From positions 1,550,001 to 1,614,000 of the forward strand of contig JAALGY010000021.1 of NCBI GenBank assembly GCA_032358165.1: 64,000 nucleotides of DNA, given 5' to 3'. The notes under the pieces are model-generated. The model did no database searches. It saw nothing but the letters and a program-made list of their open reading frames with translations, and had not been told where the DNA came from. Every line of letters starts with the position of its first letter. Positions within the stretch are counted from its first letter, which is position 1. The stretch comes from Diplosphaera chodatii. Its lineage: Eukaryota > Chlorophyta > Trebouxiophyceae > Prasiolales > Stichococcaceae. A program made the translations under genes and the position numbers. Shown piece after piece: positions 35,213 to 46,022 of the stretch.

Positions 35213-36408
35213 CGGCGGTCAGACCACCAGTGCTGTCATTGTCGCATGCAGCAGCAGCTGCTGCACGGCGCCTACTGCTCGTGACTGCAACCGTGGCACC
35301 GCCTTTCAGTGTAAATCAGCAGCCCGCATACAGAGCCGCAGGTGGCTGTGGCGCTGCGGCGCATGCCAGCGCCATGTGCTGCAGGACCAGCGGCGTGTGC
35401 CGCTGCACTATGCCAGCCGCCCCCTGACGTGCTGTGCACGCCTGCTGCTGGCGCCCAAGCTCAGATCAACAGGCCTTGGGCTGCGATTGCCCCTTGCGCC
35501 CTGCGGTCACCACTGACGGCAGTAAGCAACGGGCAGGGAGACCAGCGTATGATCAAGCGTGACCGTACCCACTGCTGCGATGCTGAAAAGCCTGCCTGTT
35601 GACTCAACGGACGCACGCATGAGCACATGCGGCGGGTGCAGCCCACGGCGCGGCTCAGTCATGTGCCGTGCCTGACAAACAGAGACGGCGTGCCATGTGC
35701 TGTATGTTCACGAGACTGCCTTCCAAGCCGCCGACATTTGCAGATTCTGACGCAGGAGGTTTTGCCAGGCTGGTCCTATCGGACGAGGAGGCGACCGACG
35801 TGAAGGTTTCGGGGGTGCGCTGGCAGCGAAGTTGGTCCAGCGCCCCGCACCTGCTGCAATGCAGTCCTGCAGAGCTGCGGCTGCTGCTTGCGGCCCTGGT
35901 TCGCCCTGCCCAGCCCCAACCTGTGCTCCAATCCGTGCTAATCAGCACGACTGCCCACCGTTGGTGTGCACAGCAGAGGCGCCCTCGGTGCCAGCCCTCT
36001 TGAATAGCTCCTGACGAGCGTCTGACCGCAAAGCAGATGACTTGTGAAGCGGCGGACGGTCTGCTGTGCTCTCAAGACCTAGGGACTGCCAAAGCGGGGG
36101 TGGGACCCGTCAGTGTCAGACCACGATGCAGGCCATCTTAGTTAGCCTGTTGCGAATGCTTTCGCGTGTGCATGGTGCGCAAACATCTACGTCTGCTTGT
36201 GGCATCTGACTTGGGCGGCACTCGCTGATTGCGTTGCCTGCAACCGCCTCCTGCAAGGTGCAAGGCAGACCGGCGGAAGGGCTTCCGTGGCATCACGCGA
36301 ACAGGGCAGGTTGAGCTGATTGGCTATACATCGAGATTGCCGTGTATGGTATCGGACCTACCGAGCGGCGCGGCTGCTTGACTCCGCACCGTTTCCCTCA
36401 GCGCATCG
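35213..36408. other. Spacer between the divergent BET and RRN3 genes
   Basis: About 1.2 kb between two start codons facing away from each other; it should hold both promoters. One open frame is listed separately (35695-36003). Confidence 0.45.
35695..36003 (+). CDS. Small hypothetical open reading frame (weak)
   Basis: An ATG-started frame of 102 codons (MCCMFTRLPSKPPTFADSDA ...) with a Leu/Ala-rich patch (AELRLLLAALVRPAQPQP), ending at a TGA-free TAG-free frame limit at 36003. Nothing in it is recognisable. It lies in the same direction as RRN3 and could be an upstream exon, a small gene or chance. Confidence 0.2.
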   Translation: MCCMFTRLPSKPPTFADSDAGGFARLVLSDEEATDVKVSGVRWQRSWSSAPHLLQCSPAELRLLLAALVRPAQPQPVLQSVLISTTAHRWCAQQRRPRCQPS

Positions 36409-39400
36409 ATGGCGCGAGCGGTGGCACCTCCGCCTGACAATGACGACTCCAGCTTGGAAGTTACAGACCTTGGTGCGGCAGCAACGTGCTGTGAAACGTT
36501 CATTGAGCCATGATGCAAGAACGTGCATTGCTACGATGAGCCCTGTGTCCTGCCATAGAGCTCAATGGGTCCGCCGCTCCTTGCAGGCGGCTCAGATGCG
36601 CTGCAGCTGCTGCGGCAGTACATCCGGGACGCGCTGCTGTCACGCATCAAGGGCGTTGACACGGGAGCATACACACAGTGAGTGCTGCTATGTGGCTTTT
36701 GTGCCGCCCTGACATGGCAGGCTTCCTGCTCTGAACCATGCATGCGCATCTGCAGCGCGTCTGACGCAACAATGCCTGCTGATGCCACGTCGGCTGATCG
36801 ATATTGCAGCCTGGTGCGGGAGCTGCGTCAGCTAAAGGAGCAGGTCGCACTGAGTGCTGGCGGTGAGCTTCATGACGTGGCAGAGCAGCAAGAAGCAGAT
36901 GGAGGCGATGCAGCTGAGGAGGCAGCCCCAGCGGTACAGCAGCTGGCCAACATGCTGGTGGCGCTGTCGGCGCACGTGTCGCTGCTGCACGAGCGGCTTC
37001 ACGAGGCACTGCTGAGCCAGATCCTGGGCTTGCAGCTCTGGACGTTGCCTCAGGTCAGCGCTCTTGCTCTTTAATGAAGCCGGCACTTCTTGATGCCATC
37101 AGTAGTGTTGTTGCACAACGACCTCCTGCGTTGCCTTGAAGTGGCCTGCAAGCCATGACATACTGCCATTGCCAGATCACATGGCTGGAGGTCCGGCAAC
37201 ATGCAGCAGCACAGCCAGTCGCTGCTGACTGGCCGTGTGTGCCGCCAGATGTCACGTCTTCAGTTGGTCCGAGATTGCCTATGGTTGGGGCACTATTCAT
37301 TGGGTGCTGAGGGGGCTACTCCGCTGGGAAGGCACATGGGTAGGACCACTGCCTCAGCATGGCCCGTGTCCTGCAGGGGGTGCGGTCCGCGGCGCTGCAG
37401 CTGGTGCAGCACCTGGTGCTGTGCAGCGGGGCGCTCCTGCAGCTGGGGCTGCGCATGCTGGTGCTGGGGCTGTCGCCGCCGCCGCGGCCCCCGGCTCCCG
37501 GCAGCAACACCGCCAGCCCGGGCGGCGGCGCCGCCTGGCGCCCCCAGCCCCACGCAGTGCTGGTGCAGGACCAGGTCCTCGCTGTGCTGCTGAAGGTGGG
37601 GCTGAGGCGCCGCAGTGCCGCTATGGTGGGGTCCGGCTGAGCCCGTCCGTGCTCGAACATTCAAACAATGTGCCGCTGCAACTGTGCAGAGGACGCTGTG
37701 GTGTCCCCATCTGGCGATCTGGATGCTTGTAGGTGCTGGCGCTGGTGCCAACAGCACCGACGCGGCTGCTGCCGGTGCTTGCGACGGGGCTGCCGCACAA
37801 GAGCCGCGAGCGCGACGTGCACTGCCTGGCGCTGCGCGGCGTGTTTGCGCTCGCTGCGTCGCCGGCAGGTGGGCCTGCGGTAACAGTCCGAAGGACAGCA
37901 GTCTCGCACCAGGCTGTTGTCTGCTTGGGCACGAGTTGCGAAGGGTGTGGTGTCACACAAGCCTGCTGCATCGCACATCTGGAGCATCCTAGTGTGACGC
38001 TCGGCAGGCGCAACCATTCGGGAGGGGCTGCTGGCGGCTGTGGTGGACCACCTCCTGGAACTGGACGTCGAGATCCGGTGGCAGGACATTTCCGAGCGGC
38101 CAGGTGCGCGCCACACAAGGCCGTCCAGGCCTCTAGAAATTTTTCGACAAGGGGACCTCCCATTGCTGCCGGTCTGTAGTTCTCTTGGCGGCATAAGGAG
38201 TGTGAGCATCCAGGTCAGGTGCCTGATTGAGGTGCCTGATCCCTCCGATATCATCTACACAGTAAGCTGATACAGAAACGCCAACTGGTTGGTATAGCAC
38301 AGGCACTACACATGCCTCCCGAGCTGAAAGCCACTCAAACTTGCATTGTCGCACCGTGGTCAACAGCGGGCTCGGACCTGCGCTGAGCAGTCGCATCGTA
38401 TGTTGTGCAATGTTTTGACTCAGCTTCCACGGAGACAGATCGTCAATGTCTGAGCGATAACTGTTGCATGTGCCGCGCAGATGAGCCAGACGATGAGGCA
38501 AATGAGGCGGAGCAGCAGGCGCAGCTGCAGGCAGAGGTCGAGGACATGTTTGAGCTGGAGGGTGAGCAGCACCGCCACACATCCTTGGCATGCATCACGC
38601 TGCGGTCATGGCACACAAAAGACAGAGCCAGGCGTTTTCGACTCGCGACCCAACAGTTTGCCACAGTGCGTGCTGTGTCCTTTGCAGGGATGACGGAGCT
38701 GGACATCTACAGCAGCCAAGCAGCGCATCAAGCCGGGCAGCAGGCGGCCGGCCTGCACCGCGGCGGCTGGGAGGGCGCCCCCGCGCCCGCACAGGTGCCT
38801 ATGCCCCTGCTGCCCCATCGGACGTCTGCAACCCTGCTGTCAAGATGTCAGCCACCCTGTGTTCTGTTAATGAATGACTGGCATCTGCACCGACAGGAAG
38901 CCTTGCTGTGTGCGCTGCGCAGGTGCCGCCAGCGGAGCGGACGGCAGCGGACGAGCAGGCGGATAAACTGGACGCCATGATGGAGCTCACCCTGGAGCAC
39001 CTGCAGCAGCGCACCGTGAGCAGCTCTTGTCCACTCAAACGACATCGTGGCACCCTCTGTCAGTGCTTGCATGCACAGCGCCACCCGCCAGCATCACGCC
39101 CGTGCAAGTTCTGGTCTGAGTTTCCCGGTTGCTGATGTTTTGGCGCCAGAGCTGTGCAGGAGGAGGGGCAGGCGGCGGGGGTGTGGGCCACACTGATGGG
39201 TGCCCTGGACCGGGCGCTGCTGCCCACGCAGCGCTCCAAGTTCACGCAGTTCCTGCTGTTCTATGCGGCGCGGCAGGTGCGCATGTGCTGCGGTTACCTA
39301 TCGGCGTGCCGTCCTGTGGACGCTCGTATCTGACACTGACGGTCTTGCTGCGTACTTGCAGCAATAGTGGCACTAGTTGAAGGTTGCTGCTGCGCTCGAG

Positions 39401-41883
39401 TCGAGCAGAGCCACCGCCTGCTACACTGTTGTCAATCTGTGGGGTCGCATCAGGCAGACATGGCAGGGCTCCAACGCCGACGAACCATGTGGTTGTCCTT
39501 TTGAACACGGACAGGAACCAGAGCGGTGCTCCCACGAGATGCTGCAGCTGCTGCTGGCGCGGCTGGCCGACTCGAGGGCTGCGCCCCTGACGCGGTCCGC
39601 CGCCGCCGCCTACGCGGGCAGCTTCCTCGCACGCGCAGCCTTCGTGCCGCCGCCCCTGGTCGTCAGCGCCGTGCAGGTGTGCGGGGTTCATGCCTATTCG
39701 GTGACACGTCAATGGTGGCCTGGCAGCGCCTCAGCCCGTTGCTGCGCTCATGCACTGCTGAGTTCATTTTGGGGAGCTGCGAGTGCCAAGAAGCGCTGCA
39801 GCAGTGGACGGCCTCTACCTGCACACGCGTTCAACCACATAGCGACAGGGCTGAGTACAACGTAGCTGACCTGCGTCGCACTCGCTGCAGGAGCTGGCCA
39901 ACTGGTGCTGGCGGTACTGCTGCGAGCAGGATGCGAGGGCGGCGGTGCAGCGGCCCGCCGCGCCGCCGCCCCCCGACTCAGGCGCCGCCGCCGAGCAGCA
40001 GGCCGCGGATGCGCTCGCCCAGCACCAGGTGCCGCCCTGCCCTGCATACGGTGTTTGTGTTCCTACAGTGCGCTTACTGTTATGTATGCTTGTGATGCGA
40101 TGGCAGTGCATGTGGAAGGGCAGCCATTCCCTGGTCTAGGCATCCACTCGACGTGCTGAGCTGTTGAAGGCTTCGAACTTGCGTTGCAAACCATCAAACA
40201 TTGTCTCGTTGCTGCAGGTGTTCTTCGCGGCTTTCCAGGCGCTGCTGTATGTGCTGTGCTACCACCTGGAGGGCCTCATGCAGCCGCAGCCGCCTGCCTC
40301 AGCAGCCGACCAGCAGCGGATACCACAGCATCAGCAGCAGCCCGAGGACAGCAACCTGCCGGCAGCTGTGCGGCTGATGTTCCAGAGCGTCATCTCGCAG
40401 CTGCTGGCGCACCGCCTCGCCCCGCTGTCAGCGTGCAACGCAACGGTGAGTGCATTGGGCATCTGCTGAGTCCATTACGACAGTGCCCAGATAGGATGCA
40501 GGTCTGTGGCTGGCAAGATATTCGGCTGCTTCCTTGACAGCTGATACTGCCGCACATGCCCGAGTGACGACGAGTGTGCTACAGATGTCTGGGTGGCAAT
40601 GCAGGTGGTCGCCGAGTTCTCGCGGCTGTCAGGGCGGCTCTCGCTGCTGCCCGCTGGTGCGGCAGGGGCAGCGGCGGCTCTGGCGGTGTCGCGGGCAGCA
40701 GCCCCCGGCGTCCGCCCCCTGGAGATGTTCTTTCCCTTCGACCCGTACCTGTTGCGCCGCTCGGCCCACCTGCTGGACCTCGAGGTGGGTCCCATTAGCT
40801 GAACATGCAGTGGGACGAGGCCGCCATCAGCTGCTTTCCATTGTCAACATTAAGCAACACGTGCGCACGTAGCGCTATGCTACCCTTGTGGTGAGTGAGG
40901 ACTGTCATCAGGTGCCAGACCATCGTGCAGGACCCTGCGGAATGGCTCTCTGCTCACAAGTTCTCAGCATGATGTCAAGCAGACGCCGCTGTGCAGGAGA
41001 CGTATGTGTATTGGAGCAAGGGGCATGCGCAGCCGGTGCAACCAGGGGACGCCATTGCCGGCGCCTCAGATGCCGCCTCCAGCGATGACGACTTCGATGC
41101 CGAGGAGGCGTCGGACGACGATGCCAGCAGCAGCGACAGCGACAAGGACGATGAGCCCAGGTATGTTACAGAGCGCTGTTGGTACGATGTTGCCGGCGCA
41201 GAGACATATGCATCTACTGCATGAAAAGGCTGATCCCATTTACTGCAGTGATTTGCATTCTGCACTCGTACCAGAAGGGCTGGGATGCGTGATGCCCTGT
41301 GCAATGGCAGAGTGCCTGGCTGCTGGATCATACATCAGCTTCCTGCTGCCTGCAGGTCGCTGCCGCCGACAGCGCCCAGGGCCGGCCCCAAGCGCAGCAG
41401 CACCGCAGCGTTCCAGCCCATTGTCGGCTTTGCGTCGGGGCGGCAGCGGGCGCTGAGCGCCGACATGGCGCGCCGCGGCCAGCAACTCCCGCTGGGCGGC
41501 AGCGCCAGCAGCGGCGGCGTGCATCAGGTGCCTTCTGTGGAGACATCATGCACACACATCATGCACACAGATGCATGCACGGGTGGCGCTGAGGGCACAC
41601 CGTGCCATGTCACCCTCATGTGCCCCCGAACTACGTGTTTGAGCAAGGCTGCTGAAAACCTCCTTGTTGTGACCTCCTGACGGTGGGGACGCCACTCAAC
41701 GGTTAAACCTTGTGCATGCAGAGCTCATTCAGCACAGACGGCACAGATGCGCTAGGCCAGTCGCCATGGGGCACGTCATATGCGATGTCGCCAAGTGGTG
41801 CAACTGGCATGTCGTGGGCAGCGGAGGTCAAGATCAACGGCTTCATGGCCCGCACACAGTCTGAGCCCAGCAGCGGCGGCTAG
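36409..41883 (+). CDS. RRN3: RNA polymerase I initiation factor RRN3 / TIF-IA
   Basis: RRN3 binds RNA polymerase I and links it to promoter factors on rDNA, making it a growth-controlled switch for rRNA synthesis in the nucleolus. The first exon MARAVAPPPDNDDSSLEVTD (36409-36472) joins in phase to GGSDALQLLRQYIRDALLSR (from 36587). Helical-repeat segments follow on the plus strand: LVRELRQLKEQV near 36815, ERDVHCLALRGVFALAASPA near 37815, LLAAVVDHLLELDVEIRWQD near 38030, KLDAMMELTLEHL near 38970, and LLPTQRSKFTQFLLFYAARQ near 39220. Diagnostic RRN3 stretches are RSAAAAYAGSFLARAAFV (about 39600) and FFPFDPYLLRRSAHLLDLE (about 40730). An acidic Ser/Asp-rich segment (ASDDDFDAEEASDDD, near 41080) precedes the C-terminus, which ends SEPSSGG with TAG at 41881-41883. 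About 16 exons. Its partner RPA1 lies 4 kb away. Confidence 0.9.
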
Positions 41884-42218
41884 GGTGCCTGGCCCTGTCA
41901 AGCCTGCCAAAGTAGTGTGTTCCTTCGAGCCTGTGCACATGTTCTGGTGTCTGCTGGGCTGCTGGCAGAGGGGTGTTGTGGGGTCGAGTGATTTCTATTC
42001 ATGTCACGGCTGAGGTTGCAGCTGGATGAAGTGTCTTTCTTGTGGTTTGTCATGCCCCAATTGGGCGGTTTTGCTGTAGTTTGACCGAGATCTTCGAGGA
42101 CTTGATGGTGCTGCAAAGGGGCAGTCATGGTTTGCAATCTGATGAACAGTGTACGCACTAGCCACCAACCGATGGCAGCATGCAGTGCAAAATTTCCACA
42201 CAAGCGCCTGGCTAGCTG
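41884..42218. other. 3'-3' spacer between RRN3 and the tRNA-binding protein gene
   Basis: About 335 bp between two convergent stop codons. It should hold both 3' untranslated regions; nothing else seen. Confidence 0.5.
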
Positions 42219-43920
42219 TTAGCTGATCGCTGCTCCGTCTGGCATCCCCTCACAGGCGGTCACACGCCCCGCCGCGGTGACCAGCGGCTTGCCGTCAAAG
42301 GTGGCGGTGCCGCCCCGCACCTGCAGCAGCTCCTTGATCTGGGCCCACGGCCCCGACTTGAGCACCTGCCCACCCAGCAGCAGGGATGTTCGGACTGCTG
42401 CACAGCTCAAGTCAAAACACACAATGGCTGACAGTTGTCGTGGCCACGAAACAGATCTGCAGCTATCCATGCGATGCAGGGAACCCTTACCTTTGGTGGT
42501 GCCTCGCTGGGGGAGGCGCCCTCAATGAGCACACGTGACCCCACCTCCGCATCCCCTGATGCGATACATACCACTCACATGTCAGTGGTCATCGTAAGAG
42601 CTCACAGGTGTAACCAGCACAGGAGTGTGACAGCCGATGTTGCACAGCGGCCGTCGGAACACTAACGCACACCATTTGGCCGTATCGGGTGCACCAGCTC
42701 GCCAGCAGGCAGCGCCTCATCCTTATGTACAGCCGCGAGGATCATCCTGTCGACAGAGTGAGCAGCCGTAAGCCAGAGGGTGGCCGCAGGATCCTGCCAG
42801 ACATTTGTGACATTGTGAACCAACCCCTTTGCAGGACACACACACACACAGGTGTGCAGCATCACTTGAATATGATTGCTGACATAGGCGATGCACCACA
42901 TGATGCTCACCCTTCGCTCAGCTCCCCTGCCAGCTTGGCAGCCTTGAGGTTCAGGATGACGACCACCAGCGAGCCCTGCAGGGCTGGCTGCTCGATGTGC
43001 TTGCGCAGGCCGGCAATGATCTGCATGGATCCAGCAAGCGGCATGTCAACATGTGTATGTGGTCACAGTGCACTGTGCACATGCCGCCATAGACTGCCTG
43101 TGGCAGCCAGGGGAATGCCACCCGACATCGAGGGCACTTGCTCAATGGTGTATGCACATCAACTGTGTACATTCTGTGACAGCACCTGCCGCTCCTCTCC
43201 GCCAGCAACCTGCACCCTCGTCTTGTACAACTTGTCGCTGGATGGCAGCGCCTCCGCACTGACCACACGCGCTACCTACAGAGGTGTGCGCGGACCACGT
43301 AGGTCTAGTTGTGTACTGGTGGCTGCACAGTACAGACTGTCCACAAGATGGTGAGTGCCCCCTCGAGACCAGATCCAGGTCACCTGCAGCATAGCCTTGC
43401 CGGACAGGTCATCCGTCGTCTCGGGCGCCGCCGGCGCCGCCTGCTTCTTCTCCTTCTTCTCCCTCTTCTTCTGCATGCCAGCCGGCGCCGCTGCAGCAGC
43501 TGCAGGCGCTGCCTGTCCGTCTGCCGGCTCGGCTGCACCGTCTGCGGCTGCCGGAGCTGTGCTGGGCTGGGCATCTGGAGCACATGCTGACGCCGGGTCA
43601 GCAGCCTGGTCCGCCGGCAGTCGCAACCATGCAGTGCTCCTGACAACAGCATGCATTGCTGGATGTCCGATCGACCACTGCTTGATGGTGTTCTTGCATC
43701 AGTCTAGATTGAATGCGCCTTTACCTGGTATGCTGGAGGAAGCCAGCGCATGCCACGGCTGCCTCACGGGCGGAGCAACCTGCGCCGCCATGCCATTGGC
43801 GGTTCCTGATCCAGCGCCTGAAGTCCCGCCATCTGCCTCACTTTGCAGCTTTGCGCACAGAGAGTCAATCAGAGCAATTGCTTCATCGAGAGCTGGCGTC
43901 GATTGCGTGCCAGTGGTCAT
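42219..43920 (-). CDS. EMAPII/Arc1p-type tRNA-binding domain protein (AIMP1-like)
   Basis: Belongs to the family of aminoacyl-tRNA-synthetase accessory proteins (Arc1p, AIMP1/p43, plant At2g40660) that bind tRNA through an OB fold and deliver it to synthetases in the cytosol. The ATG at 43920 opens MTTGTQSTPALDEAIALIDS; an upstream GTG is not needed. A low-complexity Ala/Pro linker and a Lys-rich patch (MQKKREKKEKKQAAPA, near 43460) lead into the tRNA-binding domain: VARVVSAEALPSSDKLYKTR (near 43260), IIAGLRKHIEQPALQG and LVVVILNLKAAKLAGELSEG (43020-42915), MILAAVHKDEALPAGELVHP (near 42740), GDAEVGSRVLIEGASPSEAP (near 42550), and a last exon with PWAQIKELLQVRGGTATFDG ending GAAIS with TAA at 42219. 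Seven exons. It lacks an N-terminal synthetase domain, so it is the stand-alone form. Confidence 0.9.
42836..42850. repeat. Short (AC)n microsatellite in an intron
   Basis: Fifteen bases of alternating AC lie in an intron of the tRNA-binding protein gene. Confidence 0.8.
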
Positions 43921-44339
43921 TGCACTGGCTGTTGTGCGTGCGATGCAGCAAACCCTCGGCACAGCACCAGGGCCACCACCAGCTGTGAAAGCTGCAGAAG
44001 ATCACGACTTCCACCTTTTGCAAGGACCACTGCGAATTCACGCCTAAGGTTCGGCCGTCTTGGGGCGTGGGCACATGCTGCGGTCGAAAGGGAGATGGCA
44101 AAGGCACGCAGCAGAGGGCGGCCTTCGGAGGTTTCTGCCTACCCCGCAAGCATCAGCTGGGTTTACGCGATCACGAACGCTCCGCACTGCTGCTTTGCGT
44201 CCTGCTTGGGCGCCCCTTTGCCATGCCGCTGGTCTGTGGCGGGTCAAGTGCACTGACGAAGCCTCGGCGCTCGTTCTGGCCACCGTATCGCTGCCGAGTA
44301 GTGGCACACGTGCTGCAATCCATAACGCTGCCCTAGACA
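43921..44339. promoter_or_regulatory. Shared 5' region of two divergent genes
   Basis: 419 bp separate the start codons of the tRNA-binding protein (minus) and the MYND-like protein (plus). Both promoters must fit here unless either gene has an untranslated upstream exon. No named motif seen. Confidence 0.4.
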
Positions 44340-45418
44340 ATGCCCACCTTTGTGAGGAAGCCCCCAGCAGACCTCAAATGCTCGGGGTGTGGAGCAACAT
44401 CAGCGAATGGCGCACAGCTGGTAGAGTGCGTTGCCTGCCTGCGGGAGTGCAGCCGAGGGCAGACTACAGCAATCTACTGCTCGGGGCCCGAAGGGGGCTG
44501 CTTTAGCACGCACTGGCAGACGCGGAAGCATGGCCCGCAAGGCGGTTGTGAAGCAGCAATAGACAGGTGAGCCGGCAGACCGCCGCGCATGCCGCGCTCG
44601 ACTCCGACAGTGTTGTTGACAAGACACCGGACGGTTCGAAAGCTGTTCTCATCTAGCCGCTCGCCGCTGCATTCGTCAGCGATCGCAGTGTTTCTATTGA
44701 TCTGGTGCCACCCGGCCGTGCTATGGTGGCCCACCTGCGCTCTCGCCGGCTGCGTGCTGACACATCCGCAAAGCAAAGTAGTTCGAGACGGTGTTCTGCA
44801 CACCGCACACGGCCACGCGATCGTCGCACGCCAGCCTTTCAGGCTTGATCTGCTACTGCAGAGCTGCATGGCCGCACCAGCGGCGCGGATCATGCCCACC
44901 ATGGCAACCCTGAGATACTTGAGGGTGACCCTGCAGTGTGGCGCCCAGCCCGCAGCAGCTGCGGCCGCCGTCGGCGGCGAGGAGCGTGCGCGCCTACGGC
45001 AGTGGCAGCAACGGCGATTCAGGCAGCTCCAGCCCTGCCCAGGGGTCCCTGTCGAGCAGCCCCAGCGTCGCGGCGCCCATCACGCCGCCGCCGCCCCCGC
45101 GGAAAGGTGCACAGTTGTCCTGGATGTCGTGTGTGTGATGCTCGGCTTTCTACAAGGAAGGACAGCTCACAGCGTGGACGCTACAAGGGTACAAAGCTGG
45201 CTGCACTGCCAAACGTCAGTACAGGGCCACCAGCAGCGGGTCCTTGGCCGTATTGCACCGCTCAGAAGCTCCAATACCCTGTGCATACTTGTGCAGGGTT
45301 CGCACAGCGGCACTACAGCCCGCACGCTGCGGTCCTGCACGCCGGCGGCCTCAGGCCGCTGCACGTCGGAAACACGCAGCGCGCTGTGTCAGCTGGCGGT
45401 CCATCCTCCCGCGGCTGA
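44340..45418 (+). CDS. Small MYND-like zinc-finger protein (172 aa)
   Basis: Three exons, 44340-44566, 44937-45106 and 45297-45418, join with consistent phases (2, then 1) into 519 nt, 172 residues plus stop. The N-terminal half holds a MYND-like zinc cluster: CSGCGATSANGAQLVECVAC, then YCSGPEGGC, then HWQTRKHGPQGGC, i.e. two CxxC pairs followed by the Cys/His half typical of MYND fingers, with a longer gap than usual between the second pair and YC. MYND fingers bind proline-rich peptides in partner proteins. The second exon is Ser/Gly/Pro-rich (SSSPSVAAPITPPPPPRK) and looks disordered; the tail is RHYSPHAAVLHAGGLRPLHV. No catalytic domain is present, so it is probably an adaptor. The start is the first ATG in frame before the finger; an extra 5' exon cannot be excluded. 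Confidence 0.72.
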
Positions 45419-46022
45419 GGCAACAGCATCTCTCGTGCCTCCACACGAGGAAGTGAGTCGGTCTACATCGGGGTCATTGACATACTGAGAGGTGGGCTGA
45501 CCAGCACTGCAAACGCTGTGTTCTGCAGCATGAGATTTGACCTTTGCCGGCAGCGGCAAACAGTGAGAGAGAGAGGGAGTGTGTCCTGTTGAGGGTTTTG
45601 TGTGGCAATGCGTGACTGCTCCATGTACATTGTGTTTCGACCCAGTTGTATTGTTTGCCACATGCATGGTCATGCTGGCGGCAATCTTGCAAACAATGCT
45701 GATTTGTCTGCGGTCTCGCACTGCCACCTGAAGTTTGGACAATGTAACACTTGCAACAGTCATGACTACATTCGCCCGTGTTGGCATAGACACACATCTT
45801 CACCGACTGTAACATGCTGCCTGATGAGCCTGAGACACCACGCAGCACACGGACTGCAAACCCTTATGAAGACGCTGACGCACCCCACTGTCTATCGGAC
45901 ACAAACAACAGAGCATCTACCACCCCCATCTAGCGACTGAAAGGTCATCATCCTCAGCTGCGACAGCAGCCGTGCCGTTTGACACCAGGTCTGATGATGC
46001 AGCTCATTGTATATGTACACAG
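45419..46022. other. 3'-3' spacer between the MYND gene and RPA1
   Basis: About 600 bp between convergent stop codons. It contains a GA-rich simple stretch near 45565 and several TGTAA motifs (for example near 45744 and 45808), the poly(A) signal usual in green algae, on the plus strand. No gene seen. Confidence 0.45.
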
